The position numbers and the translations under genes were made by a program. DNA of 64,000 nucleotides, from contig JAGCYI010000100.1 in the NCBI GenBank assembly GCA_017960885.1, positions 1 to 64,000 of the forward strand, given 5' to 3'. Positions within the stretch are counted from its first letter, which is position 1, and each line of letters opens with the position of its first letter. Source of the DNA: Bacteroidales bacterium (GTDB lineage Bacteria > Bacteroidota > Bacteroidia > Bacteroidales > UBA3824). Shown here piece after piece: positions 53,898-62,230 of this stretch. The notes under the pieces are model-generated. The model was not told the origin of the DNA. It searched no databases and saw only the letters and a program-made list of their open reading frames with translations.

Positions 53898-55185
53898 AAT
53901 ATTAATATTTACACTGTTAGCATCGGTATCGCTGCCGTTGTCAGCGCAAAAGATTACTTATTCGCCCTATTCACGTTATGGTTTGGGCGACATATATGCC
54001 CCATCACTTGGTCACAATATAGCAACAGGAGGCGCAGGTTTGGCTCGCAGTTCCGAGATGTTCCTTAACCTGAAAAACCCTGCCGGCAACAACGATTTGC
54101 CGATGCAGCGTTTTGTGTTTGACGTAGGAATGGACACCAAGTATACTTCTGTGTCGTCGTCGTCGGCCACACAGCGCAACAACAACACAACGTTTAAATA
54201 TCTCGCCGGAGGTTTTTCTGCAAAACCTTGGTGGAGCTTTGTTTTTGCATTGCGTCCCTACAGCTCGGTTGGATATACCATGAACGATACCACCTTATTG
54301 GAAAATCCTTCCGACAAGCTTTTGTATGGATATACTCAAAAGTACGAAGGTTCTGGAGGTTTAAGCACGGTTTCGTTGTCTACATCGTTTAAATTCCTGA
54401 ATATGGTTTCGATAGGTGCTACCGGCTCGTATCTTTTTGGAAGTCTCGACCGCAATAATCTTGTTTCCACAGTAGCCTTCGACAATTATAATACAGATGT
54501 GACTTATTCAAACCGCTACTTCCTCAATGGGTTCTCATACGAGATCGGCGCATTAGTTTCCAAAAGCATAAAATCTTCTAAAGACACCACCAAAAATATG
54601 CTCCGTTTTAACGTCGGAGTCACCTACGGTAGTGAAACAAAGTTAAAATCGCGCAACGAATTGTTAATTATTAATAATTACACTATAGACAATGCTTCAT
54701 CTTTTGATACAATTTGCAACGATACATTAACAAAGGGGCACGTAATAATTCCCCAAAAAATCGGAGTCGGAGTCTCGGTTGAAGTAAACGACAAATTTAC
54801 CGTAATGGCCGACTACACTCTGCAAGATTGGAAGAACTTTGACATAGAAGGAGAGAACAACACTCCTTTACGCAAGAGCACATCCTTAAACGCTGGCGTG
54901 GAATACGTTACCGACAAGTATTCGTCTCGTTTTTTCAAGACCATACACTATAGGGCTGGATTTCACACCGAAGACACTTACCTTGAGCTTAACGGCACAG
55001 GCATTAAGAATCAGGGTGTAACATTTGGTTTAGGTATGCCGCTGCGTACTTTGTTGCTCAATGTATCTTGCGATATGGGCAAAAGGGGTACTACACAGAA
55101 CAATTTGTACGAAGAAAAATACTTTCTACTCCATTTCAACGTTACTATACATGACGTTTGGTTTGTAAAGAGGAAGTTTCAATAA
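53878..55185 (+). CDS. Outer-membrane beta-barrel protein (FadL/OmpP1-like)
   Basis: A 435-residue exported protein with signal ending PLSAQ. The start KITYSPYSRYGLGDI and repeated amphipathic strands with many Tyr, Ser, Thr and Phe, ending with an aromatic strand, indicate an outer-membrane barrel similar to FadL/OmpP1-type proteins of Bacteroidetes. Cargo is unknown. Bacteroidetes often encode such a protein after coaX and before lptC, as here, which suggests a role in envelope biogenesis. The gene starts inside the end of coaX. Confidence 0.75.
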   Translation: MYLKTIKILIFTLLASVSLPLSAQKITYSPYSRYGLGDIYAPSLGHNIATGGAGLARSSEMFLNLKNPAGNNDLPMQRFVFDVGMDTKYTSVSSSSATQRNNNTTFKYLAGGFSAKPWWSFVFALRPYSSVGYTMNDTTLLENPSDKLLYGYTQKYEGSGGLSTVSLSTSFKFLNMVSIGATGSYLFGSLDRNNLVSTVAFDNYNTDVTYSNRYFLNGFSYEIGALVSKSIKSSKDTTKNMLRFNVGVTYGSETKLKSRNELLIINNYTIDNASSFDTICNDTLTKGHVIIPQKIGVGVSVEVNDKFTVMADYTLQDWKNFDIEGENNTPLRKSTSLNAGVEYVTDKYSSRFFKTIHYRAGFHTEDTYLELNGTGIKNQGVTFGLGMPLRTLLLNVSCDMGKRGTTQNNLYEEKYFLLHFNVTIHDVWFVKRKFQ

Positions 55186-55224
55186 TAGAGAGAATTAATT
55201 TTTAATATTTTAAATTTTAGTATT

Positions 55225-56898
55225 ATGATAAAGATGAAATCGGAAAAATTAGCATTAGCATTTTCGGCTGTACTTCTCTCAGGAAGCATGGCTATGGCTC
55301 AAACTCCGGAAGATGTAATTAAAGCAAAGTTTCCCGAAACTGCCGGTGAACTTGCTATTACTCCCGGCAAAACCACTTACAACAAGGCTTTGAAATCCCG
55401 TTATCGCGAACTTTACGCTCAAATGCACGACGGTCTCGACGAAATCGAAAAATTCAAACTTGGTGGTGCAGACTCTGAAGTTCTGTCGGTTTTCGACCTT
55501 AAAACTCTTAAAGATATGCAAAAGGCCGGCACTATCGACGAACTCGAAGGAAAGCTCAGAAACGAGCAGCACAAAATCGTGGATCTTATGAAAGAACACG
55601 AAAAATACGGTGCCGACAGTGCATTTTGCGTACGTCAGCTTTCTATGTTCTCTGAGTTTATCAAGCAGAACAACTATAAAGACGCATACAATCCTTGGTC
55701 GGTGCTCATCAAAGAGTACCCCATGTGTAACGCTAACATCTACCAGCACGGTAGAAACATTATCGTTTACCAAATGCAGCAGGTGAAAACCGGCAAAGAG
55801 CAGCAGCCCTGGATCGACACCCTTATGATGGTTTACGACAACCGTATCAAGTATTTCGCCCGCACCAGCAAACTTTACGGCGAGGGTTACGTGCTCGGCC
55901 GCAAGGGCGTGGACATGGCTAAATACCGTCCTGCTATGGTTGACTCTTACTACGAAGTGCTCAACCGCTCGGTAGAACTCGGACAAGAGAAAACCGAAGT
56001 GGCTGTAATCCAAACTGCTATGAAGGCTACTATCGACATGTACAACGCTGAGAAAATCGACGCTTCGGTAGTTGTTGACAAGTACCTCCTCTTTACCGAC
56101 ATTCTACAGAAACAGCGTGCCGACATTTCTGAGCGTATTGCTGGCGGCAAGGAAAAAGACCCCGCAAAAACTCAGAAAGAACTCGACAACTGCAACACTG
56201 TTATCTCTGGCGTTGACCAGTTGTTCTCAAACAGCTCGGCTGCACAGTGCGAAACTCTCAACAAGGCTTTCGAACCCAGATTCAAACAGAATCCCGAAGA
56301 CATAGAGCTGCTTAGAAAAATCGTGAACATCCTCGATAAAAAAGGATGCACCGACCTCAAACTCTACGAAGATGCCACTATCAAGCTCGTAGGCAAAGAA
56401 CCTTCGGAACTCGCTTGCCGCAACCTTGGCCGTATGCTCGACAAGAAAGGACGCTACGACGAGGCTATCGACAACTACAAGAAGGCTATCGGATTCGCTA
56501 CTGCCGACACTATGAAGGCTACTTACAACTACTACATCGCTCTGGCTCTCCACAAACAGAAACAGTACAGCAACGCCCGCTCATACTGCAACAAGGCGCT
56601 CGAACTTAAATCTAACTTCGGTCAGCCCTACATCCTTATTGCTACAATGTATGCTCAAACCGCCAACACTATCGGCGAATCGGCATTCGACCATCAGCAG
56701 GTTTACTGGCTCGTAGTTGACAAACTCAACCGTGCCAAAGCTGTTGACCCCAGCGTTACAAGCGACGTTAACAAACTGATCGGCTCTTACAAGGCTCAGT
56801 TCCCCAATAAGGAAGAGGCATTTATGCACTCTGTAACCAGCGGAGCAACTGTTACTATCGGCGGCTGGATCGGTGAAACTACCACTGCAAGATTCTAA
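55225..56898 (+). CDS. Periplasmic tetratricopeptide-repeat protein
   Basis: A 557-residue exported protein (signal ending SMAMAQ). The sequence is alpha-helical; a TPR tandem at about 394-470 contains LACRNLGRMLDKKGRYDEAI, DNYKKAIGF and YSNARSYCNKALELK. It lies between the beta-barrel gene and lptC, so a scaffold role in outer-membrane assembly is plausible but inferred. A second ATG at codon 4 (55234) could be the start. The gene is followed by the hairpin 56936-56970. Confidence 0.8.
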   Translation: MIKMKSEKLALAFSAVLLSGSMAMAQTPEDVIKAKFPETAGELAITPGKTTYNKALKSRYRELYAQMHDGLDEIEKFKLGGADSEVLSVFDLKTLKDMQKAGTIDELEGKLRNEQHKIVDLMKEHEKYGADSAFCVRQLSMFSEFIKQNNYKDAYNPWSVLIKEYPMCNANIYQHGRNIIVYQMQQVKTGKEQQPWIDTLMMVYDNRIKYFARTSKLYGEGYVLGRKGVDMAKYRPAMVDSYYEVLNRSVELGQEKTEVAVIQTAMKATIDMYNAEKIDASVVVDKYLLFTDILQKQRADISERIAGGKEKDPAKTQKELDNCNTVISGVDQLFSNSSAAQCETLNKAFEPRFKQNPEDIELLRKIVNILDKKGCTDLKLYEDATIKLVGKEPSELACRNLGRMLDKKGRYDEAIDNYKKAIGFATADTMKATYNYYIALALHKQKQYSNARSYCNKALELKSNFGQPYILIATMYAQTANTIGESAFDHQQVYWLVVDKLNRAKAVDPSVTSDVNKLIGSYKAQFPNKEEAFMHSVTSGATVTIGGWIGETTTARF

Positions 56899-56935
56899 CA
56901 ATGGTTTTGCATTATTGAAAATATTTAAATTGGTT

Positions 56936-56970
56936 TGTAGAGACGTGCCATGGCGCGTCTCTACATTTTT
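56936..56970 (+). terminator. 30-base palindrome with T-run after the TPR gene
   Basis: TGTAGAGACGTGCCA (56936-56950) is followed at once by TGGCGCGTCTCTACA (56951-56965), complementary except for one T-G pair, then five T. Works as a terminator; the sequence looks like a dispersed palindromic repeat. Confidence 0.7.
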
Positions 56971-56996
56971 ATGGCGCTAACATTTAAACAAATATA

Positions 56997-57611
56997 ATGA
57001 TGAATTACAAATTATTCTTGTTGCTGTTGGTGTTTAGTGTGTTTCTCTCTTGTTCGTCGAAGATGGAGCAGCTGAACAATTACAATATTGACGCTACATT
57101 TCCTCAGCAGTCGGTTGAGAATCTCAATCTCAAATACTACTCGCAGCATAAGATGAAGACTTTGGTTACCGCGCAGCAGGCCGACGATTACGAAAACGGC
57201 GAAATATCATATCTTGAGTTTCCAAAGGGTGTCGACGTGGTATTCTTAGACGAGAACCTCAATCAAAAATCGCGACTTACCGCCGACTATGCCATTTATT
57301 ACAAGAAAAAGAAACTCTACGAGGCACGCCGCAACGTGGTGATTACCAACGACGATGGTACATCGCTCAAAACTGAGCAGATTTTTTGCGACGAAGGTAA
57401 GCAGAAGATTTTTTCGGTAAAGCAGGTAACTGTGTCGCAGCCTGGCGACGGTTTTTCAATCGATGGCAAGAGCGGATTTGAAAGCGACCTTACATTCAAA
57501 AACTACAAGTTTCTGGATGTGAACGGCGTGGTGCAGTTGAAAAACGAGTATCAGGAACTTAATGTATCACAGTCGGTAGTATCCGACACCACTAACACAC
57601 AGCAGCCATGA
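56997..57611 (+). CDS. lptC: LPS export periplasmic protein LptC
   Basis: A 204-residue lipoprotein-like protein (VFLSCSS). The body matches the Bacteroidetes LptC family: SYLEFPKGVDVVFLDENLN, SRLTADYAIYYKKKKLYEAR and VVITNDDGTSLKTEQIFCDE form the OstA-like beta-jellyroll. LptC links the inner-membrane LptB2FG complex to LptA across the periplasm. LptB is encoded at 20216. Its stop overlaps the start of the next small gene (ATGA). Confidence 0.92.
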   Translation: MMNYKLFLLLLVFSVFLSCSSKMEQLNNYNIDATFPQQSVENLNLKYYSQHKMKTLVTAQQADDYENGEISYLEFPKGVDVVFLDENLNQKSRLTADYAIYYKKKKLYEARRNVVITNDDGTSLKTEQIFCDEGKQKIFSVKQVTVSQPGDGFSIDGKSGFESDLTFKNYKFLDVNGVVQLKNEYQELNVSQSVVSDTTNTQQP

Positions 57612-57805
57612 AACCTAAAGTTAAGAAAAGCCCTATGGAAGTGCTCTGGGTCTGCATGGCTGTCATGTGCTTGATTATTGCCATAATACGCACAGTCAAT
57701 TTTGGATTCAACGAGGGTATTGTAATGTATGCGGCTTCCGCAGTTTGCATGCTAATGTTCCTTTGGCGCAGAAGCATACGCCGCAATGAGGAAAATAAAC
57801 TATAG
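57608..57805 (+). CDS. Small two-helix membrane protein next to lptC
   Basis: A 65-residue protein with two membrane helices (about 10-28, VLWVCMAVMCLIIAIIRTV, and 36-54) and basic cytoplasmic ends. I do not recognise the family, but in Bacteroidetes a small membrane protein commonly follows lptC. Its ATG overlaps the lptC stop by four bases, which supports a real, coupled gene. The stop lies three bases from the end of the convergent gene, without a terminator between. Confidence 0.7.
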   Translation: MKPKVKKSPMEVLWVCMAVMCLIIAIIRTVNFGFNEGIVMYAASAVCMLMFLWRRSIRRNEENKL

Positions 57806-57808
57806 TTG

Positions 57809-58282
57809 CTATTTGTTCTCTGGAGCGGGTTGTTGTTGATGTTGTTGTTGCGGTTGAGGATGTGGCGATGGCGGCAGAGGTTTCTCTCTTCTTGCCGATG
57901 CCGGAGTCTTCTGGCGCATTTCAAGCGTTTTGTTCACAAAGGTCTCCACAATGTCGTTGATAGCTTTTTTCGACTTGCAAAGGTTGCCTGAGATTATTAA
58001 TTCTTCGCCGTTGTCGAGACGGAGTTTAACATCGCTGCGGTGTAGGCGCACCCATTCTACTATTGAGCTAAAAAGCATGGTAAGAGGCTCTGTGGCTGCT
58101 CCTACAAGCCCTACAATAGCTGAGCCTAATCCAGGACCCATCTGACCTTTTTTGATTTTTTCTTGAGCCAGGCTGACGTTTTTTACACCTTTGATGTTTT
58201 TCTTTTCTACAAATTGCTTCATTTTCAGCAAGTCCTCGTTGCCGAATTTCTGCTTGTCCTTGTATTCTACCTTAAACTTCAT
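57809..58282 (-). CDS. Protein of unknown function, weakly EACC1-like
   Basis: A 157-residue protein. It begins with a charged alpha/beta segment, has a glycine-rich hydrophobic patch (GPGLGSAIVGLVGAATEP, about 51-68), a WVRLHRSDVKLRLDNGEELIISG segment (about 77-100, written in part here) and a disordered His/Gln/Pro-rich tail. The middle part resembles the effector-associated constant component 1 (EACC1) module of some bacterial conflict systems, but I see no effector, NTPase or other system part next to it, so this is a weak resemblance. Single gene; the upstream promoter is not clear. Confidence 0.5.
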   Translation of the reverse strand: MKFKVEYKDKQKFGNEDLLKMKQFVEKKNIKGVKNVSLAQEKIKKGQMGPGLGSAIVGLVGAATEPLTMLFSSIVEWVRLHRSDVKLRLDNGEELIISGNLCKSKKAINDIVETFVNKTLEMRQKTPASARREKPLPPSPHPQPQQQHQQQPAPENK

Positions 58283-58386
58283 AATACTAATGGTTTAAAA
58301 TTGAGTATCTGATTTTTGGCACAATATACGGATTATTTTTTATTTTGTAAAAAAATTTTAGAAAAAAGTTTTGAAAAAGTGATTTT

Positions 58387-59076
58387 TTATCCTATACGGC
58401 TTATTTTTTTAAGGCGTTCGATGTCGAGTATCTCGATTTTTTTGCCGCTTGCCGATATGATATTGTCGCTTGCAAAATTTCTAAGGGTGTGGATAATCTG
58501 CTCTTTGCTACATCCTGCAAAGTCGGCGAGCTCCTGTCTAGAAAACGAGAGAGAGAACACGTTTGATTCGTAAATTTTTTCGCTCAGGTAGAGAAGCACA
58601 TCTGCCACACGTCCGTTGCTCTGCTTGCGGGCTATGCTTATGAAATTGTTGATAGCGCCTCTGAACATCTGTGTGGAGAGGCTCATAATCTCAAACATGA
58701 AGTTCCTGTTGTTGAGCATCAGCAGTTTGAACCGCGAAAGGTTGATGGCGCATCCTGTGCACTCGGTGGCTGCCCTTACGGTGAAGTAGTTGATGTCCTC
58801 GTTGAGGATGTTTGCCAATCCGATGAGCGTTTGGGCTTTGTCGATGGTAACAATAAACTCCCGGCTGTTGTCTTCAAGTATGAATTTAACAATGCCTTTC
58901 GACAAGTATATCAGGTCGTTACACTTGGAACCTTGCTGCAAAATCACATCGCCTTTTTTGTATCGGCGTAGTTTTGCCTGGCTTACAAGGCTGTTGAGGT
59001 CTTCTTGCGAGAGTCCGCGGCACAGTAGTTCTTTAAGCTTGCAGTTGCTGCATTGTTTGTTGTCTGTTGATGTCAT
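58387..59076 (-). CDS. Crp/Fnr-family regulator with Fnr-like cysteines
   Basis: A 229-residue regulator: cNMP-binding-type sensor domain (about 20-130), dimer helix, and winged helix (about 160-215) with SFSRQELADFAGCSKEQIIHTL as the DNA-binding helix-turn-helix. Cys9, Cys12 and Cys19 at the N-terminus (CSNC, then LLC), plus Cys106 and Cys109 (ECTGC), resemble the arrangement that holds the oxygen-sensitive [4Fe-4S] cluster of Fnr (CX2CX5C and a distant Cys). The cyclic-nucleotide residues are not obvious. It may sense oxygen or redox state; targets are unknown. Its ATG overlaps the relA stop by four bases. Confidence 0.85.
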   Translation of the reverse strand: MTSTDNKQCSNCKLKELLCRGLSQEDLNSLVSQAKLRRYKKGDVILQQGSKCNDLIYLSKGIVKFILEDNSREFIVTIDKAQTLIGLANILNEDINYFTVRAATECTGCAINLSRFKLLMLNNRNFMFEIMSLSTQMFRGAINNFISIARKQSNGRVADVLLYLSEKIYESNVFSLSFSRQELADFAGCSKEQIIHTLRNFASDNIISASGKKIEILDIERLKKISRIG

Positions 59077-61313
59077 TGTTGAACTATTAAGTTGAGGATT
59101 CCGTCTATTTCAGATAATTTGTTAACTAATTTGTCGAGGTGGCTCTTTGATAGCACATACACTTCGATCCATCCCGAGAAGCTTGTGTCGTCGCTTTCGA
59201 TGTGTATGGTTTTGAGGTTGAGCTCCACTTCCTGGGTAACTGTGGTGGTGATTTTTTGTGCGATACCTTTCTGGTCGACGCCTTCAAACACGATTTTGGC
59301 AGTTCCCGACAGCTCGCGGTGAGTTTTCCACGATACAGGCACGAGCAGGTTGGGATGCTCTGTGATAGTGGTCATGGCGTAGGGACACTTCTTTTTGTGA
59401 ATGAATACGGTGTGCTTTTCGCGGTCGATAAGACCCACTGCTTCGTCGCCCGGGATAGGGTTGCAGCAGTCGGCGAGCTCGTAGTTGTTTTCGAGGTTTT
59501 CGCCAATGAGGTATTTCGACACGTCGGAGTCGGAGCGCTGTTCCTCGTTGTTGTCGCCAAACTGAAGTTTCCAAAACCTTACAAATGTGCTCTTTGCAAA
59601 TTTCCTTACGGTCTGCTCCAGTTCGTCGGCAGATATTTTCTGGTTAGAAATATTGGTGAGCAGGTCGGTCTTGGTGATGCAGTTGAATGTCTGAATAAGT
59701 TTGTTGGTAACTTCTATCTCGTTCATAATATGATACTTTCGTATGATATTATGAAGTATTCTCTGACCTTCGGCAATCTCTACCCTTAGGAAGTCGTGAA
59801 GCTGGTCTTTGAGTATTTCACGGGCTTTTTTGGTGTGCACAATCGAGAGCCATTCGGGTTTCGGTTTGGTGCGGTTGGATGTTACAGGTTCCACAAGGTC
59901 GCCGTTTTGAAGGCGTGACGCAATTGTTACCATCTTGTGGTTTACCTTTGCGCCTATGCACGAACTTGCTTTTTCGGGGTCGCAGTAGTATGCGAAATCG
60001 AGCACGGTGGCACCTTGAGGCAGCGTGGTGATTTTGCCGTCTTGCGAGTATACAGATATTTCGTCTGATATCAGGAACTTGAAGTCTTCGGCAAAGTCGA
60101 ACTCCACCGAGTTGGGGTTCTCGAGTTTCTGCTTGAGGGTTTTAAGTTTGTCGTCGAATCCTTTGCGCTTGTCTGAAATGCCTTTGTATTTCCAATGCGC
60201 TGCAAAACCGTATTCTGCAATCTCGTCCATGCGCTTGCTGCGGATCTGAATCTCTACCCACACTTTGTTCTTGTCGTCGAATACGGTGATGTGGTATGCC
60301 TCGTAGCCGTTTTCTTTGGGCATTGTAATCCAGTCGCGGGTGCGTGCCGGATGCACATAAAAGTCTTCGCTTATTACGTTTACAATGTAGAGGCACTCTT
60401 CTTTTTCGAGGTCGGGATTATGAGGGGTAAAGATAATGCGAATTGCAAACTTGTCGAACACCTCGTCGAAGCTGACGTTTTTTTTCTGCATCTTCTGGTA
60501 AATCGAGTAGATGCTTTTAGGACGTCCTTTTATGTCGAAATTGATGTTGTTTCTCGAAAGTTTGGCAATAATCTGCAGCGTGAACTTGTTGATGAATTTC
60601 TTGCGTTCGTTCTCGGTGAGAAGCAGCTTTGATGATATTTCGTCGTATGCCTTACGGTTGAGAAATTTGAACGAGAGGTTCTCTAATTCGGTTTTTATCT
60701 TGTTGAGACCCAGACGGTGGGCAAGGGTGACGTAAATCTGCATGGTTTCGTACGCCACCTGGTACTGCGTGTCTTTGGGCTTGATTTCTAGAGTGCGGAG
60801 GTTTGAAAGCCTGTCGGCAAGTTTTATAAGTATGATTCTCAGGTCGTTGGTAAGACCGAGAATAATTTTTTTGTATACTTCGGGTTCGGAGTCTTTGAAA
60901 TATTCCGACGTACCTTTTATTCTGGCAAGAGAGTCCACAATGTTGGCCATCTGCTGACCAAACATCTGCTTGATATCTTCTATTTTGAGGTCGGTGTGGA
61001 AAGTGATTTCGTGGAGAAGAGCGCCTGCAGCACCTGCGGCGTCTAATCCGATGTCCTGCACCACTATGCTCATTACATCGAACAGGTGGTAAATAAAGCT
61101 GTCGCCCGTGTGCCTTTTTTGTCCGTGGTGAACTTGTTTTGCCACATCGTAAGCCTTGCGCACCAGTTCCTTGTCGCTCTCTTTGGGGAAATAGAGGTCG
61201 GTTGCAAGCATACGCTCGAACATTACGTCGGTGTCTTCTTCCGAGTAAGCTTCCCTGTGCAGCACCGTTTCGGCTGGTGTTTTTTCTGTAAGGTAGTTGG
61301 ATGAAATGGCCAT
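59073..61313 (-). CDS. (p)ppGpp synthetase of RelA/SpoT family, degenerate hydrolase domain
   Basis: A 746-residue protein. The HD hydrolase domain (about 30-230) has HE (101-102) where His-Asp is required, and TFHT where the Glu-Asp pair is expected, so hydrolysis is probably lost. The synthetase (about 250-400) has KGRPKSIYSIYQKM, KFAIRII, DWITMPKENGYEAYHITV and EIQIRSKRMDEIAEYGFAAHWKYK, all conserved. TGS (about 415-475) and a C-terminal ACT domain (about 670-746) follow. It should act as a RelA-like synthetase in the stringent response; a second, hydrolytic homologue is expected elsewhere. Between a K+ channel gene and the Fnr-like regulator, with which it overlaps. Confidence 0.9.
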   Translation of the reverse strand: MAISSNYLTEKTPAETVLHREAYSEEDTDVMFERMLATDLYFPKESDKELVRKAYDVAKQVHHGQKRHTGDSFIYHLFDVMSIVVQDIGLDAAGAAGALLHEITFHTDLKIEDIKQMFGQQMANIVDSLARIKGTSEYFKDSEPEVYKKIILGLTNDLRIILIKLADRLSNLRTLEIKPKDTQYQVAYETMQIYVTLAHRLGLNKIKTELENLSFKFLNRKAYDEISSKLLLTENERKKFINKFTLQIIAKLSRNNINFDIKGRPKSIYSIYQKMQKKNVSFDEVFDKFAIRIIFTPHNPDLEKEECLYIVNVISEDFYVHPARTRDWITMPKENGYEAYHITVFDDKNKVWVEIQIRSKRMDEIAEYGFAAHWKYKGISDKRKGFDDKLKTLKQKLENPNSVEFDFAEDFKFLISDEISVYSQDGKITTLPQGATVLDFAYYCDPEKASSCIGAKVNHKMVTIASRLQNGDLVEPVTSNRTKPKPEWLSIVHTKKAREILKDQLHDFLRVEIAEGQRILHNIIRKYHIMNEIEVTNKLIQTFNCITKTDLLTNISNQKISADELEQTVRKFAKSTFVRFWKLQFGDNNEEQRSDSDVSKYLIGENLENNYELADCCNPIPGDEAVGLIDREKHTVFIHKKKCPYAMTTITEHPNLLVPVSWKTHRELSGTAKIVFEGVDQKGIAQKITTTVTQEVELNLKTIHIESDDTSFSGWIEVYVLSKSHLDKLVNKLSEIDGILNLIVQQ

Positions 61314-61352
61314 AATGTTGTTTTTAGTTTTATACTTGCAATGTGTTTTCTA

Positions 61353-62219
61353 TTAGTCTAATTTGTGTCCGCAGTACGGGCAGTATTGTTTGTGGCACTT
61401 TTCGCCGTCGTGATGTTCGGTGGATTGCTCTTTTTCTGGTTCTTTATCTTTGTTTTTTTCGTTTAGTTTTTCAAGGAATCCGGCGCTGATGATACCTGTA
61501 GGAAGTGCTACAAGTCCTATGCCGAGAAATGCGATAACTCCGCCAATAAACCTGCCAATGCCCGTAACCGGAAACACGTCGCCGTAGCCTACCGTGGTGA
61601 GTGTGACTATCGACCACCAGATGCAGGCGAGTACGTTTGGAAAATGGTCGGGCTGAGCGGCATTTTCTGCATAAAACATTAGGAATGAGGCTATTATCAT
61701 TACGATAAGAATCACAAAGCATGTTACCCCAAGTTCCGAACGTTTTTCGCTCATCACCGATTTTATAAGTTCCATAGAATTGTTGTAACGTGTTATCTTA
61801 AAGAGTCTTAAAAATCTCAATAAGCGCAATGTCCTTACAATTCTGAGGTCTAATTTGGTAAACGGCATATAGAACGGCAAAATGGCAAGCAGGTCGATTA
61901 ACCCGTAAAACGAAAACATATATTTCAATATGCTTCTCAATCTGTTTCCGCATGGAAAAGCAAGGTCGGCTGTAAGGATGCGCATTATGTATTCGCATGT
62001 AAACACCGCTATTACAAATAGTTCGAAGGCGTAAAAATAAGAGTGATATGGTTCGTAAACGGATTTTACGGTTTCTAAAATCATAGATACCACATTCACA
62101 AGTATCAGCGTCATGATAAAGTAATTGAAATACTTTGGAAATCCTTTGTCACGGGTTTCCTCGCTGAACAGTGCAAATATTTTGCGCCTTATTGCCGATG
62201 CTTGTTCTTGTTGTTCCAT
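61353..62219 (-). CDS. Voltage-gated-type potassium channel with Cys/His-rich C-tail
   Basis: A 288-residue channel subunit. S1-S3 hydrophobic segments span about 30-120, the S4-like voltage sensor is DLRIVRTLRLLRFLRLFKIT (about 124-143), S5 lies at 165-183 and the selectivity filter is TLTTVGYGD (206-214), with S6 at about 222-245. Filter and S4 predict a tetrameric, K+-selective, possibly voltage-sensing channel. The C-terminus after residue 265 is unusual: two His and CHKQYCPYCGHK (Cys275, Cys280, Cys283) look like a metal-binding knuckle. Second gene of the tsaD operon, 11 bases after tsaD; relA follows 39 bases later. Confidence 0.88.
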   Translation of the reverse strand: MEQQEQASAIRRKIFALFSEETRDKGFPKYFNYFIMTLILVNVVSMILETVKSVYEPYHSYFYAFELFVIAVFTCEYIMRILTADLAFPCGNRLRSILKYMFSFYGLIDLLAILPFYMPFTKLDLRIVRTLRLLRFLRLFKITRYNNSMELIKSVMSEKRSELGVTCFVILIVMIIASFLMFYAENAAQPDHFPNVLACIWWSIVTLTTVGYGDVFPVTGIGRFIGGVIAFLGIGLVALPTGIISAGFLEKLNEKNKDKEPEKEQSTEHHDGEKCHKQYCPYCGHKLD

Positions 62220-62230
62220 GGGTTACGGTG

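Noticed and set aside
58326-58408. Two similar stretches TATACGG(A/C)TTATTTTTT, 67 bases apart
   Set aside because: One is the coding end of the Fnr-like gene; with only two copies and AT-rich flanks, chance is likely.
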